A stretch of 64,000 nt of DNA from Olavius sp. associated proteobacterium Delta 1 (GTDB taxonomy: Bacteria; Desulfobacterota; Desulfobacteria; Desulfobacterales; JAFDCJ01). The DNA lies in assembly GCA_902749685.1 (NCBI GenBank), contig CACVKW010001192.1, positions 59,200 to 123,199 of the forward strand, read 5' to 3'. A program made the position numbers and the translations under genes. This document shows, one piece after another, positions 41,831-50,980 of the stretch (within the stretch, counting starts at the first letter, position 1; every line of letters begins with the position of its first letter). The notes under the pieces are model-generated. The model was not told the DNA's origin. It did not search any database and saw only the letters and a program-made list of their open reading frames with translations.

Positions 41831-43672
41831 CTAGATAGGCTTTGTTTTTATAAGATAATACTTTGGCAAACAGGCCCACGGAATATCTGGGCGCCACTCC
41901 ATGGCTTTCGCGGCTGATGCCCGGGTCTCCTCTTGCCGGTCTAAAAAAATATAAGTAAAGGCTAGATAAGCATGGATGAAAGGAGCATTTGGGGCGCGCT
42001 GTAGTGCTTTTTTAAATTCTGTTAATGCATCTTCATACTGCCCCTTCTGAAGGTAGCATCGGCCCAATTGGTGATAGTACCAGTAGGCAGGAAAAGGATT
42101 AAGACGAATCCCTTGCTTAATATCGGCAATCCCTCCATCAAGTTGCCTGGCATCGCATCGCGTCATTCCCAATGTGCAAAGAACCGCGGCTCCATTTGGA
42201 AGAAGCTCTACCGCCCGCTCACCTTCTGCAATCGCCTTGTCGTATTGCCTCATCAACAAAAAGGTTTTGCCCAGTAAGGAGTGCGCATATCCGTCAGATT
42301 CATCCAAAGCGAGCGATTTTTGGGCAAACTTAAAGGCCAATGTTATATTCTCCCGGGGTGATATACCTCTCTGCGCAATTTCGAGGTGATACCAACCCTG
42401 AAGCCTGTATCCTACCCCGGATTCAGGTTCAGCTTCAGTGATTTCCCGTGCCAGCTGACCGGTCCGCACGATGCTTTCTTGGGTGGCTTCCCGCGAAAGG
42501 GATATATACTGCATATATTTATAATTAGTTTCGGTTTTGAAATGATTTTTACGCCAGAAGCGGGCCTGCTCACCTTCGGTAAGCTTGACACGCAGGCCGG
42601 TTACGATGTTCATCGTGATCTCATCCTGGACTTCAAATATATCTTGAGAATCACGATCATAGCTTTCTGCCCACAGATGCTGCCCCCAGATGGCATCAAT
42701 CAGCTGGGCGGTGATGCGCACCTTGTCATTGGATTTCCTGACACTGCCCTCCAGAACATATCGAACTCCGAGTTCTTCGCTCACCTGCTGGATCTTGATT
42801 GGCTTGCCTTTGTAGGAAAACGACGAGTTGCGGGCAATTACAAAAAGCTCTGCCACCTTGGACAGAGAGGTGATGATTTCTTCGGCAATGCCGTCGCTGA
42901 AATACTCCTGGGAAGGGTCACCGGTAAGGTTGTCGAAGGCCAGGACGGCGATCGAGGGTTTATCCGGCAAGGCGTAGGCCATTTTATCAACCGAGGCCGG
43001 CTCCACGGATGGGCGGCGCAGGTAAAACTGCCAGATTCCCAAAGCAGCGACAATCACAACGACCACTGCAGCTGCATAAGCAGTTTTGCGCCATTTTCTT
43101 CTGGTGGCTTCTTTGGCCTGGACGACTCGATGGGCGGCTGCACCCGGAAATGACAGCACCCGGTATACCGGTATCGGCGTGCTGATATTTTTGACCTGAT
43201 GTTCTCCAAGATCCTCGTACCCGAGGTCAAGTTTGTTGGCCACCTGATTGTATGCAATCCCTGAAATACAGATACCACCGGCTTCTGCCAGCGATTCCAC
43301 CCGGGCGGCGATATTGACGCCATCGCCGTAAATTCTGCCATCCTCTTCGATGACATCACCCAGGTTGACGCCGATCTGGAATTCCATTTTGCGTTTGTAC
43401 GCCAGATCGGCATTTCTTTCTGCCAGGTCGCGCTGAATTTCAACGGCACAGTTTACCGCATCAACCACACTGCTGAACTCTGCTAGGATCTTATCTCCCG
43501 GAGCGTCTACAACGCGTCCGCGAAACTGCTGGACAAGGTCGGTTATGGCGTTGCGGTAAGCGGTCAGCGTACGGACGGTTGCTTCCTCATCATCATCCAT
43601 GAGCCGGCTGTAGCCTTCAACGTCGGCGCTGAGGATGGCGGCCAATTTACGCTTAAAACCGACTTCTGTCAT
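41831..43672 (-). CDS. class III nucleotide cyclase-TolB-like-TPR protein, C-terminus frameshifted
   Basis: A 613-residue protein. A class III adenylate/guanylate cyclase domain occupies 1-170; the metal-binding aspartates lie in ILSADVEGYSRLM and VDAPGDKILAEF, with GVNLGDVIEEDGRIYGDGVNIAARVESLA further on. One membrane helix follows (about 195-215), then a TolB/FlgO-like domain (PSIAVLAFDNLTGDPSQEYFSDGIAEEI) and TPR repeats from about 400 to the end. Such proteins probably make cAMP in response to an unknown cue. The end IKTKPI is abnormal: the neighbouring frame continues in the family style to a TGA at 41787-41789. Confidence 0.88.
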   Translation of the reverse strand: MTEVGFKRKLAAILSADVEGYSRLMDDDEEATVRTLTAYRNAITDLVQQFRGRVVDAPGDKILAEFSSVVDAVNCAVEIQRDLAERNADLAYKRKMEFQIGVNLGDVIEEDGRIYGDGVNIAARVESLAEAGGICISGIAYNQVANKLDLGYEDLGEHQVKNISTPIPVYRVLSFPGAAAHRVVQAKEATRRKWRKTAYAAAVVVVIVAALGIWQFYLRRPSVEPASVDKMAYALPDKPSIAVLAFDNLTGDPSQEYFSDGIAEEIITSLSKVAELFVIARNSSFSYKGKPIKIQQVSEELGVRYVLEGSVRKSNDKVRITAQLIDAIWGQHLWAESYDRDSQDIFEVQDEITMNIVTGLRVKLTEGEQARFWRKNHFKTETNYKYMQYISLSREATQESIVRTGQLAREITEAEPESGVGYRLQGWYHLEIAQRGISPRENITLAFKFAQKSLALDESDGYAHSLLGKTFLLMRQYDKAIAEGERAVELLPNGAAVLCTLGMTRCDARQLDGGIADIKQGIRLNPFPAYWYYHQLGRCYLQKGQYEDALTEFKKALQRAPNAPFIHAYLAFTYIFLDRQEETRASAAKAMEWRPDIPWACLPKYYLIKTKPI

Positions 43673-44243
43673 ACGGCACTCCCGTTTTAAAAGAAATAAA
43701 CAATGGAACTCAGCAAAAGGAATATTTACAGAAACCCGATATCAGATGAGCAACAAGATTCGAGTCAGCAAAAGTAAACCCTGGAGAGGGGGCTATATAA
43801 GCGACAATTTTATTTCGCGAAGAATTTTCGGATGCTCCGGGAAGAAGAATTTTAAGCCTTGCTTGTAAATTCAACGCATCTTATTGGAAGATTAATAACT
43901 GCAGTAGTAAATTAAATTTAGCTGTTATCTTAAGAAAGTTGCCGCTGATTTCGTTGCTGTCGTTCGGTCTACGCAGGGCAGGGTGATGATAAGGAAACGG
44001 TACCGATAATATTCAATACTAAGTTTAAAATGAAATTGGGGCTTGATGCCATAATCAGCTCTTAAAACAGCTATCCTCCAATCATCTGCTAGTACGCCGT
44101 GGTGTAAGATCCTTGAAAAAATTAAAAACTTCTGACCGTACTCTCGAATATTTGCTTCTTATAGAGATCTCAATATTTTATTTAAATACATTAATGCCAC
44201 AATGTGGATTGTCAAAAAATTTGTCGCAATGTCTTTTGATTAT
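43673..44243. other. gene-free spacer
   Basis: 570 bases between two minus-strand genes. No convincing frame, RNA gene or repeat is seen. The right part (44180-44240) is AT-rich. Confidence 0.4.
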
Positions 44244-45569
44244 CTATTTTATTTGTTCGACCAATCCTGGAAGGGCTTCGATCGCATAAAGTGGAATGGA
44301 TAGGACTGAGTCTGTAAAGGATAGGGGGTGGAGAGAAAAGCGGATGCCGAAGGGAGCGTTTTTTTCAGTTAGATATACCCTGAGACTCTTAAGCGTTCCT
44401 GTTTTCCCGGCTTTTACTTCAATCGGCAGAATGTATTCGTCTTTTTGCCATAAATAGTCGACTTCTGCCGCGCTGCCCTTTACTTCTCGCTGCCAGTAAT
44501 AAAGTTCCGGCTCAATAAAACATTTGCCCAATGCAAAAAGCTGCTGCCCGATAAATTGTTCAGTGACAAGCCCTTTGTACACTGCCAGCAAATTTTCAGA
44601 CATGTATGTTTCCCTGGCGATGCCCATGGCGCTTTGCAAAAGCCCCACATCCAGAAAGAGTATTTTGAAAAATTTTTCATTACAGTGGGCGGCAAGGGGG
44701 AGACCGGATCCTGAAGCGGCGGTCACTTTATGGAGAATGTGGGCCTTGATCAGCAAATCTAACGATTTTCTTATGTCGCGCGCATTCACATCCCTGTCAA
44801 TGTCTGCATATTTAAATTTGTTCCCCACGGTTGCCGGTGCTTTGGTAAATACTTTATCAAGAAGTCTGAAATTTACATGTCGACCGTATTTACCGAAATC
44901 ATATTTGTAATTCTGTAAAAGGAGTTGATGAATTTCATCTGTTTTAGAAAAACTCTTTGTTTCAAGCCAGGTGGCGATAGTTTCGGGCATACCGCCCAGA
45001 TATAAAAAATCACGCAACAGGGAAACGGATTTCACATGGATTGATTCAGGAATTTGTTCCGATATAGAAAGGTCCTGCAACCATTGTCTCAGTTTATATT
45101 CACCACAGGCAGACAAAAACTCTCCAAACGACAACGGGCACAAATGAATGTTTTGAACACGCCCCACAGGAAATGATACGGCTTCTGCGTCCATGATAAA
45201 CTCAAGCAGGGAGCCTGCTGCAACAACATGCAGGGCAGGCAATTTTTCATAGAAATAGCGGAGAGCTTTAATGGCCTCGGGGTACTCCTGAATTTCATCC
45301 AGAAAAAGGAGGGTTTTACCTGGAATGATGTCAACATTGAGCGACAGTTCGATCCGCTGGATTATTTCCACCGGATTAAGAGAGGCAAAACAGGACTTGA
45401 TTTGTGGTTGCAATTCAAAATTGATGTCAATAAGCCTGTCGAAATCAGACCGCCCAAAATGATTGACAAGCCATGTTTTCCCTACCTGCCGCGCACCACG
45501 TATAATTAATGGTTTACGGTTTTTTTCATTTTTCCAATTTTTCAACCATCCATATATATCTCGATCCAT
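44244..45569 (-). CDS. DUF4143/AAA_14 family ATPase
   Basis: A 441-residue protein from ATG 45569 (AGGAG ten bases upstream). The P-loop is RGARQVGKTWL near residue 30, Walker B LLFLDEIQEYPEAIKAL near 90, and AAGSLLEF near 120. The C-terminal DUF4143 carries an AEVDYLW/PIEVKAGK nuclease-like D-ExK pattern near 390-400. These ATPases are common in accessory DNA, and their function is not established. It stands alone between unrelated genes, as is usual for the family. Confidence 0.85.
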   Translation of the reverse strand: MDRDIYGWLKNWKNEKNRKPLIIRGARQVGKTWLVNHFGRSDFDRLIDINFELQPQIKSCFASLNPVEIIQRIELSLNVDIIPGKTLLFLDEIQEYPEAIKALRYFYEKLPALHVVAAGSLLEFIMDAEAVSFPVGRVQNIHLCPLSFGEFLSACGEYKLRQWLQDLSISEQIPESIHVKSVSLLRDFLYLGGMPETIATWLETKSFSKTDEIHQLLLQNYKYDFGKYGRHVNFRLLDKVFTKAPATVGNKFKYADIDRDVNARDIRKSLDLLIKAHILHKVTAASGSGLPLAAHCNEKFFKILFLDVGLLQSAMGIARETYMSENLLAVYKGLVTEQFIGQQLFALGKCFIEPELYYWQREVKGSAAEVDYLWQKDEYILPIEVKAGKTGTLKSLRVYLTEKNAPFGIRFSLHPLSFTDSVLSIPLYAIEALPGLVEQIK

Positions 45570-45896
45570 CAATTTCTCCTGCAACGTTTTTAAGGCTAAG
45601 TATAGGTGTTATAATTGAGATTGTCAAATAATAGGTGCTTTATTTGACTCAACAGTCAAATTTAGCACTATATTATAGCCATTGATGTCAAAAAAATATT
45701 TTGCCGTAAGATTGACATATGTAAATGGGGAGGGACATGTTTTTATGCGTTTCTATGCGTAGATATCGGTGAATACTGGATTAATAATTTTATCGATGGT
45801 GGTACAGTGAAAATTTGCATTATCGGCAAGCGCAATGATAGCGAAGTTTACGAGCGGTTCAAGAGGTCACGATGATTCCAATTTTACAAAGGCGGA
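45570..45896. other. intergenic region
   Basis: About 330 bases, AT-rich at 45600-45720, the likely promoter region of the ATPase gene. A 22-codon GTG frame at about 45807-45875 (KICIIGKRNDSEVYERF) looks like the beginning of a lost gene but is not supported further. Confidence 0.3.
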
Positions 45897-46724
45897 TTAA
45901 TTAAACAGAAAACTCTCAATGGCTTCCGCAACTGCATCCTCATTATTATCGGAAATTGTTACTGCATCCGCCTTTTCTTTTAATTCATCCTCGGCATTGG
46001 CGACCGCAATACCCAGACCGGCATATTCAATTAGTTCAAGGTCATTTAACTGGTCACCAATTGCAACAATTTCGTTTCTTTTGATTCCCAAACTCTCCGA
46101 GAGTTTCTGCAATGCATACGCTTTTGATATGCCACCTTTCATCACATCGCAGAACATCGGCATGGACTGACAGGCCGTCAAACCCTCTATATCAGATATA
46201 CGGTCTATTATCGGAGGCATGTAATTATTTCTGTCGGAAATAATTATGAACTTATATAATGGTTCTGATCCATTGACGACAATATCCTTACAATCGGGTA
46301 CTGTTACCAATTTTGTCCGTTCATCTGATGGCAGCGTCTTGTTTAAATCCTGATAGTAAAGCATTTTATTGCTTAAACTTTCTCCAAAAATACTATCGTG
46401 CCCATAGATATGAAAATCTACGTTCTTTTCTTTGCATATATCAATAACATTCAGACTTTGCTCCTTTGGTAACGCTTCCGACAGAAACACCTGATCGCTA
46501 AATGGTTCTCTGACAATCGCGCCATTGCATGATATCACGGGGACCTGAAGATCAATGTGCTTCAGGTAACCTTTAATCATAGAATCGTGTCTGCCGGTCG
46601 CAATGGCAAATTGAATACCAAAATTTTGAAGTTTTCTAATCGATTGTATATTTTTTTCGGTCAGCTTTTTATCGTCGTTAAGAAGAGTGCCATCCATGTC
46701 AGCCACAAATAATTTATAATTCAT
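45897..46724 (-). CDS. HAD-superfamily (Cof-type) phosphatase
   Basis: A 275-residue Cof-like hydrolase. Motif I DMDGTLLNDD carries the nucleophile Asp9 and acid Asp11; motif II is AIATGRHDSM; motif III/IV is GGISKAYALQKL followed by EIVAIGDQLNDLELIEYAG. A class IIB cap domain occupies about 80-190. Cof enzymes dephosphorylate sugar phosphates, FMN precursors or PLP; the substrate is not predictable. It is the downstream neighbour of tatD on the same strand with 118 bases between. Confidence 0.92.
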   Translation of the reverse strand: MNYKLFVADMDGTLLNDDKKLTEKNIQSIRKLQNFGIQFAIATGRHDSMIKGYLKHIDLQVPVISCNGAIVREPFSDQVFLSEALPKEQSLNVIDICKEKNVDFHIYGHDSIFGESLSNKMLYYQDLNKTLPSDERTKLVTVPDCKDIVVNGSEPLYKFIIISDRNNYMPPIIDRISDIEGLTACQSMPMFCDVMKGGISKAYALQKLSESLGIKRNEIVAIGDQLNDLELIEYAGLGIAVANAEDELKEKADAVTISDNNEDAVAEAIESFLFN

Positions 46725-46802
46725 TTTATATCCTTACCTGAATTTTGCACGTGCCAGAAATTTTTTGTATAGCCTAAAATCGAGTATTCATGATCAATTT
46801 TC

Positions 46803-46844
46803 AAGTATCGAGAAACGAGCATCGAGTATCCAGTATCGAGATTC
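46803..46844. repeat. degenerate 7-bp tandem repeat (GAGTATC)
   Basis: Six heptamers: AAGTATC, GAGAAAC, GAGCATC, GAGTATC, CAGTATC, GAGATTC. It touches the stop codon of tatD. Confidence 0.65.
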
Positions 46845-47625
46845 AAACCTCCAGGCCATATAGGCGGCAGGTATTCTGCCAGACGATTTGAGCCAGCTCT
46901 TCCGGATCCTCAATTCGGACTTCGGCCAGTTTCAGGAGCACCGATTTCACAAAGGCGGGTTCGTTGCGTCGGATGCGGTTTTTTTCGGGTGTCGGCACCA
47001 GATAGGGGGCGTCGGTTTCTACCAGAAGACGGTCGGCGGGGATCGCAGGGACTAATTCGCGCAACTGGGCCCCGCGGCTTTTGATAGTTAGAATTCCGGT
47101 AATGCCGATGTGAAGTCCCAGCGACAGGTATTGGTCGAGTTCATTTCGATTGCCGCTGAAGCAGTGCACAACCCCTTTCATAGCCGTGGATTTATGATTT
47201 TTCAGGATCTCAAGAAAGCGCCCGTTGCTGTCCCGTTCGTGGAAGATCATCGGGAGATCCAGTTTATCTGCGATTTCAAGTTGTTTTTCAAACCACTTTT
47301 CCTGATCTTGCCTTGGTGAGTACATGCGGTTAAAATCCAGGCCGATTTCCCCCCAGGCGCGAACCTTTTTATTTTTTGCCAGATTGGTAAGATCCTGGAT
47401 AGTGAAGTCGCTACAATTTTTAACATCATGCGGATGGACTCCTACCGAAGCGTAAATTCCGGTATGAGATTGTGCCAATGAGACCGCCAGCACCGAGGTT
47501 CTCTTATTCACTCCGATCGTCATCATACGGGTAACACCGGCATTGCGGGCGCGTTCGATAACCGCATCAAGGTCTTTAGCATACGATTTATCATCCAGAT
47601 GGCAATGACTGTCAAAAATTTTCAT
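46843..47625 (-). CDS. tatD: TatD-family metal-dependent hydrolase
   Basis: A 260-residue TIM-barrel amidohydrolase. The opening IFDSHCHLDD gives the His-x-His pair; GEIGLDFNRMYSPRQDQEKWFEKQLEIA supplies the bridging Glu; FHERDS, GVVHCFSGN and LVETDAPYLVP give the remaining His and Asp ligands. TatD proteins are 3'-5' exonucleases acting on ssDNA/RNA, and some act in DNA repair. Despite the name, they are not part of the Tat translocase. The length is typical. Confidence 0.93.
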   Translation of the reverse strand: MKIFDSHCHLDDKSYAKDLDAVIERARNAGVTRMMTIGVNKRTSVLAVSLAQSHTGIYASVGVHPHDVKNCSDFTIQDLTNLAKNKKVRAWGEIGLDFNRMYSPRQDQEKWFEKQLEIADKLDLPMIFHERDSNGRFLEILKNHKSTAMKGVVHCFSGNRNELDQYLSLGLHIGITGILTIKSRGAQLRELVPAIPADRLLVETDAPYLVPTPEKNRIRRNEPAFVKSVLLKLAEVRIEDPEELAQIVWQNTCRLYGLEV

Positions 47626-48025
47626 AGTTCTAATTAATCCGCACTGAAAAATAGCACATTCAGGGTTGTAGATTGTTTGCTGATAACTGAAGAAACTTGT
47701 TTACCTAGGCGCCGGCGGCTTAATTACTTTATGCTGCGCATATTTTTATCATTTATTTACCAATTATTTTCCAGCGACCAGCATCCGGCATCTGGCATCT
47801 AGTATCCGGCATCCAGTATCCAGAATCGAGCATCCAGCACCCAGCATCCAACATCCAACATCCAGAAACCGGCTTTTACCACCAGGACTATCGAATATCA
47901 AGAATTTTACCTTGATTTAATTCCTGACTTTTGAGAATATTCTCTTTTCATTCTTCTGAATCGGCCGTCCCAAGACTGCGGACCGGTGACTTGCAAAATA
48001 TCGAAATATTCGCTGGAGGTTAAAT
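47626..48025. other. divergent intergenic region with heptad repeat
   Basis: 400 bases between tatD and nfnA. The central part is the repeat at 47772-47869. A ribosome site GGAGG (48014-48018) precedes nfnA. Nothing else is seen. Confidence 0.5.
47772..47869. repeat. 7-bp tandem repeat (CAGCATC), 14 units
   Basis: The longest and clearest of the heptad arrays: CAGCGAC, CAGCATC, CGGCATC, TGGCATC, TAGTATC, CGGCATC, CAGTATC, CAGAATC, GAGCATC, CAGCACC, CAGCATC, CAACATC, CAACATC, CAGAAAC. No unit breaks register over 98 bases. Confidence 0.9.
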
Positions 48026-48856
48026 ATGTTTAAAATAGTGAATCGTGAAGAGATGTCAGAGGGCAACGTGATCCTCAATGAGATCGATGCGCCCAAGATC
48101 GCGCGCAAGGCTAAACCCGGCCAGTTTGTGATCCTGAAATCGGGTGAAGATGGTGAGCGCATTCCTTTGACCATGGCCGAAACGGATGCTGAAAAGGGTA
48201 CCATCACGGTAATTTATATGGTTGTCGGCAAATCGACCGCCCTGTTTAAAACCCTGCCGGTGGGTGACGGCTTCACGGACGTTATTGGACCTTTGGGCAA
48301 GCCGACCCATGTTGAAAAAATCGGTAACGTGGTCTGTGTCGGCGGCGGCACCGGGATCGCCGTTTTGCACCCCATTACCCGGGCCATGAAAGAAATCGGC
48401 AACAACGTCACCAGCATTATCGGGGCCCGCAGCAAAGATCTGCTCATTTTAGAGGATAAAATGAAGGCCGCCTCCCATGATCTAAGGGTTTGTACGGATG
48501 ATGGCTCCTACGGGCACCACGGTTTCGTGACCGAGGTTTTGAAAGAAATTCTCGAAGCCGGGAAGATCGACCAGGTGGTGGCCATCGGGCCGGTGCCGAT
48601 GATGAAATTTGTGTCCCTGATCACCAAAGAATTTAATGTGCCGACTCTGGTCAGTTTGAACCCCATAATGGTGGATGGAACCGGCATGTGCGGCGGCTGC
48701 CGGGTCACCGTTGGCGGGCGGTCTAAATTTGCCTGCGTGGATGGACCTGAATTTGACGGACACCAGGTGGATTACGACGAACTGATGCTAAGACTACAAG
48801 CCTACTGTGAAGACGAGCAAAAGTGCTACAATGAATTTTGCGTGTTTGAAGAATAG
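48026..48856 (+). CDS. nfnA: NfnA/SudB-like ferredoxin-NADP+ reductase subunit
   Basis: A 276-residue protein of the dihydroorotate-dehydrogenase-electron-transfer/SudB family. The FAD domain is N-terminal (GQFVILKSGEDGERIPLTMAE). The nucleotide-binding motif is NVVCVGGGTGIAVLHPI near residue 108, and the C-terminal [2Fe-2S] site is MCGGCRVTVGG ... FACVDGPEF. Together with the next gene it forms the NADH-dependent reduced ferredoxin:NADP+ oxidoreductase, which in anaerobes bifurcates electrons between NAD+, NADP+ and ferredoxin. A strong ribosome site precedes the ATG. Confidence 0.9.
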   Translation: MFKIVNREEMSEGNVILNEIDAPKIARKAKPGQFVILKSGEDGERIPLTMAETDAEKGTITVIYMVVGKSTALFKTLPVGDGFTDVIGPLGKPTHVEKIGNVVCVGGGTGIAVLHPITRAMKEIGNNVTSIIGARSKDLLILEDKMKAASHDLRVCTDDGSYGHHGFVTEVLKEILEAGKIDQVVAIGPVPMMKFVSLITKEFNVPTLVSLNPIMVDGTGMCGGCRVTVGGRSKFACVDGPEFDGHQVDYDELMLRLQAYCEDEQKCYNEFCVFEE

Positions 48857-48865
48857 AGGAAATTG

Positions 48866-48951
48866 AAGATTTATGGATGTCGCTTTGCTCCGTCCTTATT
48901 AAATTGATCCGCCGGAGGCGAACCTTCAATCTTCAATCGAAAATATTCAAT
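48866..48951. repeat. intergenic inverted repeat with heptads
   Basis: ATTGAAGATT near 48862-48872 pairs with AATCTTCAAT (near 48928-48937), and a heptad series runs at 48924-48951 (CTTCAAT, CTTCAAT, CGAAAAT, ATTCAAT). Between the arms are the palindromic-like words CTTTGCTCCGTCC and GATCCGCCGGAGGCGAA. It lies between nfnA and nfnB. Confidence 0.5.
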
Positions 48952-49040
48952 CGTTGCAGGACAGGTACAATATCTCCATAGAATAAATTGACCACAAAAT
49001 GCACAAAAATTACTACTAAAATTTCTTGGGGGATGAATCA

Positions 49041-50462
49041 ATGGCGGACGAAGCAAAGAGAAAAGTGAAAAAAGAGAAGATAGCCAGATTAGCAATGCCC
49101 GAACAAGAGCCGGCTGTGCGGGCCAGAAACTTTTTGGAGGTTCCGACGGGTTACACGCCGGAGATGGCCATGCAAGAAGCTAAACGGTGCCTGCAGTGTA
49201 AAAAGCCGGGCTGTGTCGCCGGCTGCCCGGTGGAAATTGACATTCCGGGCTTTATCAAGCTCATCGCGGAAGGCGAATTCACCCAATCTATCCGGCATAT
49301 ATGGCAGAAAAACAGCCTGCCGGCCGTTTGCGGCCGGGTTTGTCCCCAGGAAATTCAGTGTGAAGGTCTATGTATCGTCGGCAAGAGAGATGAGCCGGTG
49401 GCCATCGGGAATCTTGAAAGGTTTGCCGCGGATTGGGAAAGAGAAAACGGTACCGGTGAACTGCCTCCCAAAGCCGAGCCGACCGGTAAGAAAATTGCGG
49501 TCGTGGGCTCCGGCCCTTCCGGCTTGACCGTCGCCGGCGACCTGATTGTCAAGGGCCATGACGTGACCGTGCTGGAAGCCTTCCATAAATCGGGCGGCGT
49601 GCTGGTTTATGGCATTCCCGAATTCAGGCTGCCCAAAGCCATTGTTGCCCAGGAAGTTAACTTTTTGGAAAGATTGGGCGTCAAGGTTGAGTGCAATGCC
49701 GTCGTGGGACGAACCGTATCGCTGGATGAGCTTTTCGAAGAAGGCTACGATGCCATCTATATTGGAGTCGGTGCCGGATTACCGCGCTTTATGAATATTC
49801 CGGGTGAGAACTTAATCGGCATTCTTTCAGCCAATGAATATCTGACCCGGGCCAATCTGATGAAGGCTTATCTATTTCCGAAAGTGGACACACCGATTCC
49901 CCTTGCCAAAAATGTGGTCGTGCTGGGGGCCGGTAATGTGGCCATGGATTCGGCCCGGACTGCCATGCGCCTGGGGGCGGATAAAGTCCGCATCGTCTAC
50001 CGCCGTTCCAGACAAGAAATGCCGGCCAGGATCGCCGAAATTCATCATGCCGAGGAGGAGGGGATTGAATTTTTCCTTCTGACCAACCCCACGCAATATA
50101 AAGGCAATGATAAAGGACGGTTGACCGGTATGGAATGTTTGAAGATGGAACTGGGTGAGCCCGACGATTCGGGGCGCCGCCGACCGGTTCCCATCAAGGG
50201 ATCGGAATTTCATCTGGATTGCGATCTTTGCATCGTTGCCGTGGGCTCCGGTGCCAACCCGCTATTGACGGAGTCCACCCCGGATCTGAAGCTAAACAAG
50301 TGGGGCTATATCGAAGCGGACGAGGCCAATGGCAAAACATTCAAAAAAGGGGTTTGGGCCGGCGGCGATATCGTGACCGGTGCCGCCACCGTTATTCTGG
50401 CCATGGGCGCCGGCAGAAAGGCGGCCGATTCGATACATGAGTATCTGATCCGTGGGTGGTAG
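49041..50462 (+). CDS. nfnB: NfnB/SudA-like NADPH-dependent flavoprotein (GltD family)
   Basis: A 473-residue GltD-like flavoprotein from ATG 49041 (GGGGG seven bases upstream). The N-terminal Fe-S domain has CLQCKKPGCVAGCP and CGRVCPQEIQCEGLC; FAD motif IAVVGSGPSGLTVAGDL; NAD(P) motif VVVLGAGNVAMDSARTA; closing GGDIVTGAATVILAMGAG. As the large subunit with NfnA it oxidises NADPH, routing electrons to NAD+ and ferredoxin or the reverse. A 184-base gap with an inverted repeat separates it from nfnA, and a strong terminator follows. Confidence 0.92.
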   Translation: MADEAKRKVKKEKIARLAMPEQEPAVRARNFLEVPTGYTPEMAMQEAKRCLQCKKPGCVAGCPVEIDIPGFIKLIAEGEFTQSIRHIWQKNSLPAVCGRVCPQEIQCEGLCIVGKRDEPVAIGNLERFAADWERENGTGELPPKAEPTGKKIAVVGSGPSGLTVAGDLIVKGHDVTVLEAFHKSGGVLVYGIPEFRLPKAIVAQEVNFLERLGVKVECNAVVGRTVSLDELFEEGYDAIYIGVGAGLPRFMNIPGENLIGILSANEYLTRANLMKAYLFPKVDTPIPLAKNVVVLGAGNVAMDSARTAMRLGADKVRIVYRRSRQEMPARIAEIHHAEEEGIEFFLLTNPTQYKGNDKGRLTGMECLKMELGEPDDSGRRRPVPIKGSEFHLDCDLCIVAVGSGANPLLTESTPDLKLNKWGYIEADEANGKTFKKGVWAGGDIVTGAATVILAMGAGRKAADSIHEYLIRGW

Positions 50463-50467
50463 GAAAG

Positions 50468-50495
50468 CAGAAGACAGACGACAGAGAACAGATAA
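50468..50495. repeat. degenerate 7-bp tandem repeat (CAGAAGA)
   Basis: Four heptamers after the nfnB stop: CAGAAGA, CAGACGA, CAGAGAA, CAGATAA. Confidence 0.55.
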
Positions 50496-50515
50496 AATAG
50501 CAAAGTTAACAGAAA

Positions 50516-50558
50516 TAAAAACGCCGGGCTGACAAATCGTTGTCGGCCCGGCGTTTAT
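50516..50558 (+). terminator. rho-independent terminator of nfnAB
   Basis: Stem ACGCCGGGC (50521-50529) with GCCCGGCGT (50546-50554), extended by GACAA/TTGTC around the loop ATCG. A-rich before and T-rich after, so it can work in both directions. Its right arm starts the 25-bp direct repeat. Confidence 0.85.
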
Positions 50559-50571
50559 TCGAACCTTTTCA
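50547..50571 (+). repeat. 25-bp direct repeat, left copy
   Basis: CCCGGCGTTTATTCGAAC plus CTTTTCA. Matches 53795-53819 in 24 of 25 bases, same orientation. The pair brackets a 3.2-kb accessory segment. Confidence 0.75.
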
Positions 50572-50660
50572 AGAACCTTCTTTTCAATAAACCTGGTTTT
50601 CCCCTTTTCAGGCTGGTTTAAAGAGGCATCTTCACAGACATATCAGCGATACGTTCTTCT

Positions 50661-50978
50661 TTATCGCACTGTGTGAATCTTCAAATGTATGCCTTCATGT
50701 TCTTGAAGACGGGCAATGATCTCAAAAAGGTTACGGGCCTGAGGGTTTCCCTTTGGCCCAAACATCCGCATCAGGCTTTTTGGAGATCTTTCGGTGGCTG
50801 TGCCAAGGGCATCAAATCCAATAGTGGCGTTGATAAAGTCACGCAGAACAGCTTTGCCGGTATCTACATCACCGGTTAAAAGGCATTCAATGCCTTCCTT
50901 GAGCAACTCCTCCCGGAAAGCAGGATCTCGCGCAACACGATCTTTGATTGTATCTTTAAAATCTCTTGTAAGTACCAT
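50661..50978 (-). CDS. HigA/COG3636-type antitoxin
   Basis: A 105-residue protein of the addiction-module antidote family (TRDFKDTIKDRVARDPAFREELLKEG, LLTGDVDTGKAVLRDFINATIGFDAL, then SPKSLMRMFGPKGNPQARNLFEII). The second half is a degenerate XRE helix-turn-helix. Such antitoxins follow a small RelE/HigB-like toxin; here the toxin gene lies directly upstream but is damaged. The antitoxin frame looks intact. Confidence 0.8.
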   Translation of the reverse strand: MVLTRDFKDTIKDRVARDPAFREELLKEGIECLLTGDVDTGKAVLRDFINATIGFDALGTATERSPKSLMRMFGPKGNPQARNLFEIIARLQEHEGIHLKIHTVR

Positions 50979-50980
50979 TT

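Noticed and set aside
42386..43153. 255-codon plus-strand frame
   Set aside because: Antisense to the cyclase-TolB-TPR gene; shadow frame.
47772..47869. CRISPR array
   Set aside because: Units are 7 bp without spacers and no cas genes are in the window; it is a heptad tandem repeat.
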